A stretch of DNA of 26,160 bases from Thermomucor indicae-seudaticae (lineage: Eukaryota > Mucoromycota > Mucoromycetes > Mucorales > Lichtheimiaceae), in NCBI GenBank assembly GCA_000787465.1, contig JSYX01000505.1:1-26160 (forward strand), given 5' to 3'. Of the stretch, positions 11,266-21,201 are shown piece by piece. The notes beneath the pieces were generated by a model, which had not been told where the DNA came from, did no database searches, and was given only the letters and a program-made list of their open reading frames with translations. Made by a program: the position numbers and the translations under genes. Numbering within the stretch: position 1 is the first letter of the stretch; every line of letters starts with the position of its first letter.

Positions 11266-11920
11266 CTATCGCTTGAGTTGGCTGCGTCGTGTGCGGCATG
11301 TCTTGGTATGTCTAAGAAGGGTATCACGGCGTGTGGCACGGTATCCGCAATAGTCGCACTGAAAATTCTTGATGTTTGTATGAACGGATATATAGTGTCT
11401 GCCTATATCCCGGAGACGCGAGAACTTAATAGTTGCAAAGAGGGCATTTAAAGGAGGGCCGACCGGCAGTTGGCACGGGGACGGCGTTAACTTTGACCCG
11501 GGGGTGGCGACGAATGAAGAGGGGCGGCTGATCCTGAGGCGCACCATTGCCCAGAACAGGATTGTCAGGAGGTGGAGAAATAGAGTCGTTCAGAGCTAGG
11601 CCTGGATCCAGAACGATTCCAGGAGCATTAACTGAAATACGAGTATTCAGTCATCCAATCAGTCTCTTTACTAGTCAATTATCTACTTACTTATCGGCTC
11701 GCTTCCGACGCGACTGATGGTCGTCGAAAGGTCTGTCGAGTGATTGACATATGGCACCCGATGATGTTTAGGTTGTATGACAATAGGGATACCGGAAGCT
11801 GACGGTCCCTGGGGTCCGGAAGACAGCATGGCCGTGTTTTGCGGAAAGGGATCAAAGAGCCAGCTTTGATCTTGAAATCCGCAGTGTCCCGGCAATGAAT
11901 AGCCTTGCTCCTCTTGAATA
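11266..11920 (-). pseudogene. C2H2 zinc-finger protein gene with a frameshift in finger 1
   Basis: On the minus strand, exon A (11920-11691) is spliced by GTAAGT...TTTCAG to exon B (11631-11266). The joined frame reads SRVGSEPIINAPGIVLDPG and stays open for about 65 codons of Pro-rich sequence into the first half of a finger, KCPLCNY. One extra base near 11428 then shifts the frame. The next frame supplies the other half, KFSRLRDIGRHYISVH, so C-x2-C-x12-H-x4-H spacing is exact once the base is ignored. A second finger, FQCDYCGYRATRRDTLLRHTKTC, is C-x2-C-x12-H-x3-C. A basic tail and stop follow. Paired C-terminal fingers like these usually bind DNA (family knowledge). The 5' end is unresolved: an acceptor at 11921 implies an upstream exon that I could not place. 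The frameshift may be genuine decay or a sequence error. Confidence 0.65.
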
Positions 11921-13914
11921 CTGGGGATCCCAGCAGTGCAATATGTTATTAAACACTATATATTCTATTTAGATACCAGTATGACTCCTATTTGCAAAAG
12001 AAAACAACTGACCGACATCTTGGAAAAATGGGATCTGTTGAAGAAACCCAACAATGATAGTTTGAGAGTAAGACTTTAAATACTGTTTGAGGTTGGGTCA
12101 CCAGCTTAGCCTCTCCGGAACGTAGAAGCTAAGCAGTAGAGATAAAATCTAGTAGTGCAAAAAGGAATATGCGCGCCGCATTAGGATTGCGAAAATACTA
12201 ATATACGATCATGCAAGGCAAGGGAGTGAGGGTATCGTGGGACAAAAGAATGGGGCGGAATTGCTGTCAGCAATCAGCAATCAGCAGATTCCAAAGGGTA
12301 GCATGTTGAATGAGGCACATGGCGATTCCCGCCAAGACGTCAAAGCGAGCAGCAATAGGAAAACAAACACGCTGAGCCAACCGTCGCACGCTCCACGGTC
12401 AGGACCCTGACTCTCTCGGTGGATCGGTTAGACGGACACCTCCACAAGTAGTCTTTTTGGGTTGTTGTGGAGCGCTGGTTCATGCACAAGCGCGTTTCAT
12501 CGTCCATAACCCCCCTTTGCGGGAGTTCCGGTGCAAGTATCGCACCAAATATGAACAAGATGCAAGTGTCCAGAACAATAAGGAACGCAGCAATTGAGTC
12601 ACGAGCATAACCTTTAGGTAAGAAGGGTCTAGATTCTCTGCTGCTAGTGTATCAGGGGCATTGAGAGATGACGTTTGCAAAAAGGCCAGATATACTTCAG
12701 GACAATACATCGGTGAACACTGTGTTTCCGGGCTAGAACCGTCCCAAGATGTGCGTGTGAATATTGCAATTCCGGGCACCACATCTGCGGACATTGCTTA
12801 CCAACATCAGACGATTAGGTACCGGACATTACATTGCTGAGCATCGCATTTCAGCAACGTTACGCGTACTTGGACACTACGCTTTCGGCGGATATTTTCC
12901 AAGATGTCCTAGCGTGAAGCCACGCATAGAGTCATTAGTGTCCGTAGCAATTCGCGTTCGTCTTCTCCCTTGTGAAAATCGTTTTACGACATCCGACAGA
13001 TAATCAAAATGCGTCAAAGTCCTTCTGGTAAGTGCAAAGTAGGATAGGATAAGGCTGTCTTTCTAGAGATAAACAAAGGTAGGGGATGACAACGTTATCT
13101 ACTCAGTCGAAACATCGAACAACAACATGGTCCATGAGAATATTATGTACTGTATTGGTCGAAACGGATGCCTACTATGAATTACGTCGGGTGTAGCCTG
13201 GGCATTCATCGCGTAAAGCGCAGCTTGTCTTCGTAATCCTTTGCAATTCGTCATAGCCTATAGTAATTCGTTTGTTCCCATCGTGGCTCCGTCACCTACG
13301 TAATTCGTTGCCCGTTTGCGACGGAAATGAGACCACATGCAAAGCTTTTTTCAATACCTCTCTCCGGTTCGTTATCGGTCTCGTATTTATATAGATAGGT
13401 CTTCAATAGAAAGTATTCGCGTACATAACCGGTGACTGATGACCATTTCAGAAGAGAACAATGACAAGGAGGAGCCATTTATACATTGTTCCGATACACA
13501 ATGAATACGTTGGCTTGTACTCGGATTCAGATAATAGGTCATGTAAGTAATTTTGAGAGTACTCAATCCTTGATTCCACTTATCAGCTGGATTTAGCCTG
13601 AGATCTTCAATATGTATGTGCAGCAAGACGCTTGTACTATCATAGACGGCTTCAGTCGCATTTGCAGGTCGAGCAAAACAAATTGCCTTGATTATTCTCA
13701 CTTAATCTCCGCTGTCAATTATATGTACACCTTCGTCTCATCCCTTGCAGTGCCAGCGTTATCGAATAGACATTGCAAAACGCGGCACAACGGAGCGACT
13801 CTCCGACCCAGGCGTAGCACTTGCCGGAGATCAGGAGAGATGCGCCGAACGAATAAGAAACGTCGATATTTTATATGAATCACAGCGGAATTTCCCAGGG
13901 GCAATTCGAGGATA
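11921..13914. other. 2-kb gene-poor region upstream of the P450
   Basis: No ORF here carries recognisable motifs. I note a 5S-rRNA-like stretch (12097-12160), a small TCAGCAA tandem repeat (12267-12286), a cluster of AATTCGT words (13245-13308), and minus-strand ORFs around 12340-12794 with hydrophobic stretches but no family signature. The composition and broken frames suggest decayed sequence. The right end must contain the P450 promoter; no convincing TATA box stands out near the ATG. Confidence 0.4.
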
Positions 13915-15674
13915 ATGGATCGCTTACCACTGCCTCTACATGATTTATTACATAAAGCTGTTGATATAGTCAAAAAGCATGTCTCCATTTGGGAACCTGT
14001 ATTGATGGACTTTTATCGACGTTCGAACCGCACGGAACTGTTTATCCTTGGCGGGGCCACTTTCCTGACGTTTTATAACCTTGCAAGCTATATCCGAGCC
14101 AAACGAGAAAAGCTTCGTCTGCCTCCACGGGTTGGATATTCACTACCGATTGTTGGCCACTTTTTGTATCTCGTTTACGACAGCAACAGATTCATTGACT
14201 GGTGCACACGTACTTATGGTGAAGTGTACGACCTGGACTTCTTTGGTTCAAGAATCACGGTTACTAGTGGACGCACGGCCGAGCAAGTTCTTAAAGCAGA
14301 TGCTAGCGAGCTCTCTCTGGAAGAGGGTATTCTGAAAGGTCCGTTGCATAGATCAAACAAGTACACGTACATTATACCGTTCGTACTTATCACTCTCTCT
14401 TTTTCGTGTGTCTGCCTATTCAGACGTGCTTCATCTTCATTACGCCATCGATGAGACGACGCTCGAGATTGGGCTCCATGCTAATCCTCAAGTTGCCAAA
14501 GCTGTGATCCCTCAAAGCCGATTGCCCGAATTTACTCCTGCGATCCTGCAAGGACTACAACTCGGGCTTGACAAGATGCTGGGTGATCAAGATCGCGCCG
14601 TGGTTGGAAATCCTGACCTTTTCCTGCAGCGGTTTGTTGCGTACATGAGTGTACCATCTCTGCTCGGTCCCGAAGTGGCGACCAACCCTACCGTGATTCG
14701 GTCCTTTGCTGACTTCACCAGCGATATTACAAGGAACATTGGCATTCTCATGGCTGTACCAAAGTCTCTGCATCGGTTTATCTTACCGTACCTGCAGTCG
14801 TATAGCTACCATCGCAAAGTCATGGCTGAACATGTCGAGCCCGTAGTGCGTGCGCGGCGTGCTAATTCTCAGCAGCAAGCGCCCAACTTCCTTCAAGGCT
14901 TACTCGAATTCCAGAAACCAGATGGAAGCCGCTACACGAACGCTCAAGTAGCGCAAGCGGTGTTGCTTGTTGCATTTGCATCTGTGCATACGACATCGAT
15001 GAACTTGAGTTTCTGCTTGTATTGGTTGATAGCTCGTCCGGATCTGCGTGAGCGTCTTGAGATGGAAATCAAGCAAGTTTTGGGAGATGATGGTCCGATC
15101 ACAGACGAAAGTTTACAAAAGATGGTCTTTATGGATAACTTTATCCGAGAAGTACTGCTTCAGGGCGTCGATAAGCTTGGAACAACAAAAGCAGTAGTCT
15201 GCGATGTCTATACTTTTGCCAACGGTTATCAGGTTCCAAAAGGTGTGTAGATTGTTTAAAATGAAAGCCTGCGTTTCTGTCTAATTTGGCTTCCAGGTCG
15301 TCGTGTACAAACTGCGAATCGTCAAGTGAACTTTGGTCTGAACGTGAATCGATCCAAGGTCGAGGAAATGGATCCCAGCATGTCTGGCAGCAAGTTGGCC
15401 ACACAGCCCGCGCGGGACTTCGTGACGTTCGGCATGGGCAGACATTTATGCCCAGGCAAGTATGAATAGCTTATTACAGTTGTACATATCTAATGCGTCA
15501 TCCAAAACAGGTCGTTTCTTTGCCGTCCATGAAATCAAGTTGTCTTTAATCACACTCTTGAGACATTACCATATTACGACTGTGAGTGGCAAGAAGCCGA
15601 AGCCGTTCCGATACTTGGGAGGCGCTATCGCAGTGACCAGCAAAGAACCATTAGTTTTTGTCAAAAAGAACTGA
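13915..15674 (+). CDS. Cytochrome P450 (fungal, membrane-anchored)
   Basis: Exons 13915-14338, 14424-15242, 15297-15455 and 15511-15674 give 521 aa. A membrane anchor lies at about residues 40-60 (LFILGGATFLTFYNL). It is followed by a proline-containing hinge (LRLPPRVGYSLPIVGHF). The I-helix motif is AFASVHTTS. The heme loop FGMGRHLCPG has the thiolate ligand at Cys466. The K-helix reads FIREVLLQG, so the ExxR glutamate (Glu384) is present but the arginine position is Leu387 (CTT, 15158-15160). A classical PERF motif is also not evident. Family members are ER-bound monooxygenases; the substrate is unknown. Intron 3 (15456-15510) is a GC-AG intron. The donor at 14339 (GTCCGT) is weak but its phase and ILKDVLHLHY continuity support it. 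It is convergent with the polyol dehydrogenase downstream. Confidence 0.82.
15456..15510 (+). other. GC-AG intron in the P450 gene
   Basis: The donor is AG|GCAAGT, the classical GC-donor context, and the acceptor is AAAACAG. Removal joins CP-G (the heme-loop glycine) to RFFAVHEIK in frame. The nearby GT (GTATGA at 15461) would run into an early stop after joining, so the GC donor is the only one that preserves the conserved C-terminus. Confidence 0.75.
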
Positions 15675-16030
15675 TATTCTTTACTAGTAGACATGAATAG
15701 TATCCTATTTCATAAAATCGTTCAGAGGATGTGCACAGTATAGAGTTGTTAGCTTGTTTTTTTTCAATGTGCGCTCCTCCGCTTTCGCGCTAAAGGGTAA
15801 TCGGACCATGGAACTACCCCACATCTTGACAGACGAGCTCCAAAAATGGCAAAAGCTCCGGAAACACCGCTTACACGGGGGTTGCTGAAGCGCACTGTGT
15901 ATATTGCAGAATACAGAAATAAAAAATGTACAGTAAATGTAGAAAGAAAGAACGAAAGAAAAGGAAAGGGAAGCAAAAAGGAGTACAGCCTATAAATCTA
16001 TATATATAATATAAAAACGTATTTTGTTTT
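15675..16030. other. Convergent intergenic region, shared 3' UTRs
   Basis: This 356-bp spacer lies between the P450 stop (+) and the polyol dehydrogenase stop (-). It is AT-rich, with a T8 run near 15756-15763 and poly-A-rich stretches at about 15914-16018, plausible as transcript ends. No ORF with motifs. Confidence 0.45.
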
Positions 16031-17238
16031 CTAGTTTGTGATTTGGACCTTGATGGCACCAGTGGAGTAGTCTGCGGCTGTTTCGAATGCTTTGACGGCA
16101 TCCATAATGTCAAACTTGTGGGTGATTAAATGGTCAATGTTCAGTTTGCCGCTTGCCATCAGGGCGATGGCTCTTGGATAAGTGTGGTGATACCGGAAAA
16201 GACCCTTGATGTCGACTTCACGCATAGCAAAGTTGTTGACAGGTAATGATTGATCGTTCTTGCCAACACCGACCAAGCAACAAACGCCAGCGTCGCGGGT
16301 AGCCATGATGGCAGCCCGGAAGGAAGATTCAATGCCGGTGCATTCGAGGGTATATTCAGCGCCCTCACCGCCCAGGAGCGCACGAATGTCTTGAGCCACT
16401 TGGGTATCGGGTTTCTTTGGATCCACTTGGTATACAAAGTCGGCACCCATTTGCTTGGCATATTCAAGCCGTGAGGCTTGCACATCCGTAATCACAATTG
16501 GACTCACGCCAGTCGCCTTGGCAACGGCAAGGACAATTAAACCAATCGGGCCCGCGCCCGTAATCAGAAGAGATCGACCAAAGCTGACACCGCACCGCTC
16601 GATAGCTGAAATCGCGACTGACAAGGGTTCCAGCAAGGCACCTTGTTCGTATGTTACATTATCGGGAATTCTATTGGCACTTGTATCAATCATCCTTGAA
16701 AGACACACCGGGAAATATATATGCTTCTTTTTTTTACCTGTGCAACCAGCGCTCAGGATGAGTGATATATTTAGCCAAAAGGCCATCATAAGGTGGGGTG
16801 GACTTGAAGACAACCGTAGGACAGAGATGGTAACGACCAGCCATGCACTGAGCACATTTGCTGCAAGGAATACCACTATAGAAGACATGTTAGGAACCAA
16901 TCTCGTTTGTATCCAACGAGCAATTGGAAAACGTACGCTTCAATGGCAACTCGGTCACCCACACGCAATGTTGTGACGCCTTCACCCACAGCAGTGACAA
17001 CGCCAGCACTTTCGTGGCCAAGCAATTGAGGACCAGTGACAGGGAAGATACCGATTTCACCGTATTTCCAGAGATGGACGTCTGATCCACAGATACCAGT
17101 CGCCTTGACCTGAACCTGGACTTCACCAGGACCCGGAGTAGGAACAGGGATCTCAACGACGTTAAGGTCATCCTTCTTGTTTAGCATGACGCCATAGTTC
17201 TTGGTGTTTTCGTCCGGAATTTGGTAATCAGTAGTCAT
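16031..17238 (-). CDS. NAD-dependent polyol dehydrogenase, L-arabinitol 4-dehydrogenase-like
   Basis: Minus-strand exons 17238-16937, 16875-16738 and 16670-16031 give 359 aa. Catalytic-zinc residues are Cys50 ([11 protein letters not shown]), His75/Glu76 (LGHESAG) and Glu161 (LEPLSVA). The structural-zinc cysteines 105, 108, 111 and 119 are all present. The GAGPIG Rossmann turn (185-190) and Asp209 indicate NAD+. The stretches VFKSTPPYDGLLAKYITHP, VGVGKND and the C-terminal FETAADYSTGAIKVQI resemble fungal L-arabinitol 4-dehydrogenase more than Xyl2. However, Phe65 and Phe305 replace the Met and Tyr typical of Aspergillus LadA. L-arabinitol, xylitol or sorbitol oxidation are all possible. It is a paralogue of the dehydrogenase at 9296-10732, with a different exon structure (3 versus 7 exons), so the pair is not a recent duplication. 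Confidence 0.87.
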
Positions 17239-17553
17239 GACTTCAAGTATAATTTGTTGCCAAGTGTAAAATGAAGAGAGAGATCAAGAAAGATGTTTTT
17301 ATCCGGTATTTATATAGGCACTCTAATGCTGCGTCGGAGTGGCCATATCCCACGTTTTAAAGCGCTGTTTGGAAAAAGTTTGAAGTTTAAAAAGCCTATT
17401 CCGTAATTGGCCAACTTCAATGCATGATGTTAACCAGTCGGAATAAAGTAAACCTTCATTCCCAAATGGAGAATTTTCACAAATGTCAATCACCAATAAC
17501 AACGCGCCATAACATTGGGATAAGCTGCCCCTGGGTCTCATATTCATTAACGT
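17239..17553. other. Promoter region of the L-arabinitol dehydrogenase-like gene
   Basis: This 315-bp spacer separates the dehydrogenase start (-) from the 3' end of the NSUN2 gene (-). Read on the minus strand it has a TATA box (17316-17307), a GATAA (17303-17299), AAACGTGG (17357-17350) and GCCAATTAC, a CCAAT box (17411-17403). The AAACGTGG and CCAAT words also occur upstream of the other polyol dehydrogenase. Confidence 0.5.
17307..17316 (-). promoter_or_regulatory. TATA box of the L-arabinitol dehydrogenase-like gene
   Basis: On the minus strand the sequence is TATATAAATA, ending about 68 bp upstream of the ATG at 17238. This is nearly the same spacing as in the paralogous gene at 9296. 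Confidence 0.55.
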
Positions 17554-20500
17554 TTATCCAGCTTTAGTCTGGTTGGCAACAGATCGCTCTTGCAGGTGAG
17601 CAGGCGTAGCTTCGGGATCGACACCAAAGATTCTCTGACAAAGTGCTCTATGGAAGGGTATTAAGAACGAACTGCGACTGAAAGACAAGCTGGTTCAGAA
17701 CTGACCGTTTGTCCTGTTTGTTCAACAACACGCTTAGCGAGACTCGCGCTCGCCATACAGGAAATGACATTGGCAAAAGAGTTCTAAGATTGTTCGTTAG
17801 AAGCAAAGTTAATACATCAAGAGCTCTATAGTAGTTACCGATCATGGGCCTCGTCCTTGATCGTTGCTGCATCAAAATCAAAGATACAGCATCCAATCTC
17901 TAACCCATAAAGGCTTAGTACATGCAGTTTACTAGCCCTTATGACGACATACCCATTGAGTGCAGCCTTTCTGCCGTCGCGGGCTCCATTTGATCAATAT
18001 TGGGATACGCCTCGGTCAAGAGCGTCCGAAGCTCTGCCATGGACGCAAGACGAACACGACGTCGGTCAGACAAGACTCGGTTCAATAAGGGAACGCCTTC
18101 GCATGTTAATCTGTACGGCGTTCTACTAGCCGCGCTCTCCGCCTGATTCTGCCGTACGAAAAGCCGGACTCCAGTCATGACCAGATTCAGTCGATGAATA
18201 TCACTCGAAGTCAGCAAGCTCTTGACTGCTTTGGATACAAAGTAGATGGTTTTGCTCTTCTCTTTTCCTTCGGAGCGAATGAGAAATTGATCTCTGGGGA
18301 ACGCAGGGTCCAGACCATAAAAGTCGCTTCGCAAAGGAAACCATTAGCTTCATGCTCTAGTAGATCTCCTGTGATATCATGCAAACCTGATTTCTTTACT
18401 CTCTGGGTTATCAGGCTGCATTAACTCAAAGGGGGCTTCTCGATGGGACCTTCGATGTGGCTTGACATCCCCTTCTTCTTCTTCTTCTTGCTTTTCAGTC
18501 AACGAATCACTGGCAGCTCGCTTTAGAGGCAACTCCAAAGCTGGAGATTCCCCTTCTTCTAATAAAAGATCACGTTCTGCTCGCGTCATTGGCTTGACTT
18601 TTTCAAAGACTGCAACGAAAAATCCACCAGTATCCTGCAAGTGAGGATATATCCGAACGCTCGAATTTCTTCCTTAATATCAGTGTTCTCTAAGAGACAC
18701 TTTATTGTCAGACTTACCATCGCTCCAAGTGCAATTCATCTGCATTTCCTGGAGGAAACACAGATTTTGGGAATTTTCGCCTTTCGCTCTCGTCTTCAAT
18801 TTCATCAACAGAATTGATGTATTTGCCATCTTTGGTCATCACCTTCCATGTTTTCAGCCCAGGTTTTCGTTTCAGTCCTGGCAAGTAGCTCGAAACATCC
18901 TTCAATTCGAGAGCACCTAATACAATAAAAGTGAGATGCAGGAATAAGATGAAATAGTATACTTACCTTCAGTGCGACGCAAGACTTCGGTAACAACCGC
19001 TTCGTTTTCGACCGGATTAAACGAGCATGTTGAATAGACGATACGTCCACCCACTTTGGTCAGCCGCGCTCCTCGGAGGAATATCTGCACTTGTACACTG
19101 AACAGAGGTTACTCAAAATCTTGTTTGCAGCGCATGAACGACTTGTACCTGTGTAATGCAACCGCACCACCTTGCGACCATTCATTCCATATCTTTTCAT
19201 TCTTCCTGAGAGTCCCGTCTCCACTAACGCACAAGATCTGTCAGACAGCTATTATTGAGTTCTAGATGCACGTATACATACCTGCAGGGTACGTCACACA
19301 AGACACGGTCGAATCGTAGAGGTACAAGCCTCCCGTTGTTGTCTGGGATTCGGATACCAGGAAAATGTGCACCGTCATGATTTGTTGCCACAAAGCAAGG
19401 CGATTGTAACCGTTTCAGTTGGTGCACCAACATTTGGCTACGTCTATCATCAGCATCGTTTGCAACGACCAAACCAGCTATTACAAGACGAATGTTTAGC
19501 ACGATCCATCTGCCTCAGCAAAGGAGCGTTTACCTGGCATCTCGTTTAATTTATCGTTTGCATGAACAGCTTCAACGATCTGAGCTGTCTTTGAGCCCGG
19601 GGCTGCGCACATGTCCAGAACCTTTCAATACAGTAACGTTAATGAATATCATGGTACTGGGAAACCAGAAATTCGTACCCATTGATGAGGTTGAATATCC
19701 ATCAGCAGAGGTGGAACCATGCTGACTGCCTCTTGCCTGCTCAAATTGCCCTGTTCCACTAATTATTACTACATATCAAGCCGCTCTTATGCCATCACTT
19801 ACAACTTCTGTCTCTGTGACCATGAATCGATGGAACTTTTTGAACTCGGGTGATCGCTTGATGACTAGCCGTGGTGCATTCACCTGCCAGCATAGTCTGT
19901 CCGGATACCTAATAGCAGAATACCAATATAGCCACACACTCTATGGGCTTCCTCTTTTTTGTTTCGCAAGTTTACCATGATACTGGTTTGGGTGGCTCAA
20001 TCTGCACTCCGTCAATGACCACGTCCTGCATTTCTCGAACATACTTTTCTTCTATGTGACGCAAGATTTCCATAGCATGGCTATATCTATCACCAGTAAG
20101 TAATAACCTTTAGCACAATCTTTAATCTGTTGTGATCACCTTCTCGTGCCTGTAATGCGAAAAGTACTGGGCAGAGGTGTCTTTAAGCACTCGTAAAAGG
20201 CTTCAAACTCTTCATCCGACAAAATATTTTGATTCTGTTTCCCACCCTTGGTTATTTCCCGCCTTCTCGCTACTGTTGAAGCGACATAATACCTTGTAGT
20301 AACTCTTAAACTTTTCGTTATCCTTATTAACAACACGATCGCGAGAATCGCCTCGAGGATCGTCGTTGGTGGCCGTACCGGACTCTGAGTTATTACCACG
20401 CTAAAAGAAAGGAAAAACGGATTCAGTTTTTTCGCTGTATTTTCTGGCCAGACCTCGACATTACTGCTTCGCGTCGACGTCTTTTACCGAATCTGCCCAT
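17554..20500 (-). CDS. tRNA (cytosine-5) methyltransferase, NSUN2/Trm4 family
   Basis: Sixteen minus-strand exons: 20500-20465, 20400-20293, 20234-20140, 20086-19976, 19908-19803, 19750-19679, 19621-19534, 19477-19282, 19223-19149, 19097-18967, 18916-18718, 18659-18387, 18326-17953, 17899-17839, 17783-17706, 17647-17554 (698 aa). The start MGRFGKRRRREA is basic. KDNEKFKSYYK and LPSTFRITG are family landmarks. SAM motif I is VLDMCAAPGSKTAQ (177-190). Catalytic motif IV is DVPCSGDGT (Cys270) and motif VI is STCSFNPVENE (Cys320); the two cysteines match the release and nucleophile cysteines of NSUN2. A PUA-like C-terminal domain begins near DFYGLDPAFPRDQ. The enzyme would make m5C in tRNA, mainly in the nucleus (family knowledge). 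All 15 introns are 50-67 nt and every junction is in phase. No truncation is seen. Confidence 0.92.
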
Positions 20501-20580
20501 CAATAATCGATCTGCCCAAAAAGAACCAGAAAATAATAAGAATGGACGGACTTTCCCCACTCATCAAGCCACATCAAGCT

Positions 20581-20603
20581 CTTTCTCTCTCTCTCTCTCT
20601 CTT
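20581..20603. repeat. CT dinucleotide microsatellite
   Basis: About ten consecutive CT units lie in the short spacer upstream of the NSUN2 start, read as GA on its coding strand. The tract could vary between strains and sits in the likely promoter of NSUN2. Confidence 0.8.
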
Positions 20604-20635
20604 TATTACGCGATGGCAAAAAGCGGAAAAATGGT

Positions 20636-21201
20636 CTATAGGCAATAAGGCATGAAAGGCGCTGGGGAGACAACGAGATTCTTCATCAAGCGAGCAAGCT
20701 CATTGTCCGCAGCATTCCGTCGTGGCCGTGGCTCAGTAGGAGTAGTAGTGTTGGCCGACAATGTCACTTCATCAAGCGACAATGACTTGATTCGCTTATC
20801 CAGTTGTAGTAGCTCATCGTGATCGCCTAAGTTCCTTTCCGATGGCACAGTTGAATGACTTGTCAGACATGGAGATGGCATTCCTTCTTTTTGCTGTCGA
20901 AAAAGTAGGGGCGCACATGGCTTTATTACTGTCTTCGGGGAAAAAAATGTTCGCGCCGTTTTTGGCATCTGGTCTGCATTGAAAACAAAACAAACTTTGG
21001 CGGTCGTCAAACAAACATTCGAGTAAATCGATCCATTTTTGCGTGCAGGACTTGGAATCCAGTCGACGAGAAAGGGACGCAAACATTTCTATGACAGTTT
21101 CGATGCCCTTACCAGTCGTAAGGCCTAGAACCCAGTGAGAAGGGTCGCTAGTCACCTAACTTATGGACTTATGTTCCAGCAACGGCTGCGGACTTGCTCA
21201 T
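20636..21201 (-). CDS. Uncertain small ORF region, possibly a spliced hypothetical gene
   Basis: Two long minus-strand frames overlap. The upstream frame reads through IEMFASLSRRLDSKSCTQKW and stays open to about 20814. The downstream frame, open to 20636, ends in ELARLMKNLVVSPAPFMPYC. A 43-nt GT-AG intron (GTTTGT...ATGCAG, about 21026-20984) would join them in phase, but it would be the shortest in the window. An ATG at 21201 (MSKSAAVAG) could be the start, but a stop follows ten codons later unless another small intron exists. No family is recognised and a decayed gene is equally possible. Confidence 0.25.

Noticed and set aside
12340..12794. Minus-strand ORFs with a hydrophobic stretch and a DDETRLCMN...YLWR pattern faintly like Tc1/mariner transposase
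   Set aside because: No catalytic triad context, no terminal repeats, and the next frame has nothing transposase-like.
16250..16976. Plus-strand ORFs (74 and 173 aa) antisense to the polyol dehydrogenase
   Set aside because: They lie within conserved exons of the minus-strand gene and show no motifs.
17839..17941. Apparent early stop of NSUN2 (GMSS-stop at 17939)
   Set aside because: A GTATGT donor at 17952 and three further in-phase exons restore a complete C-terminal domain.
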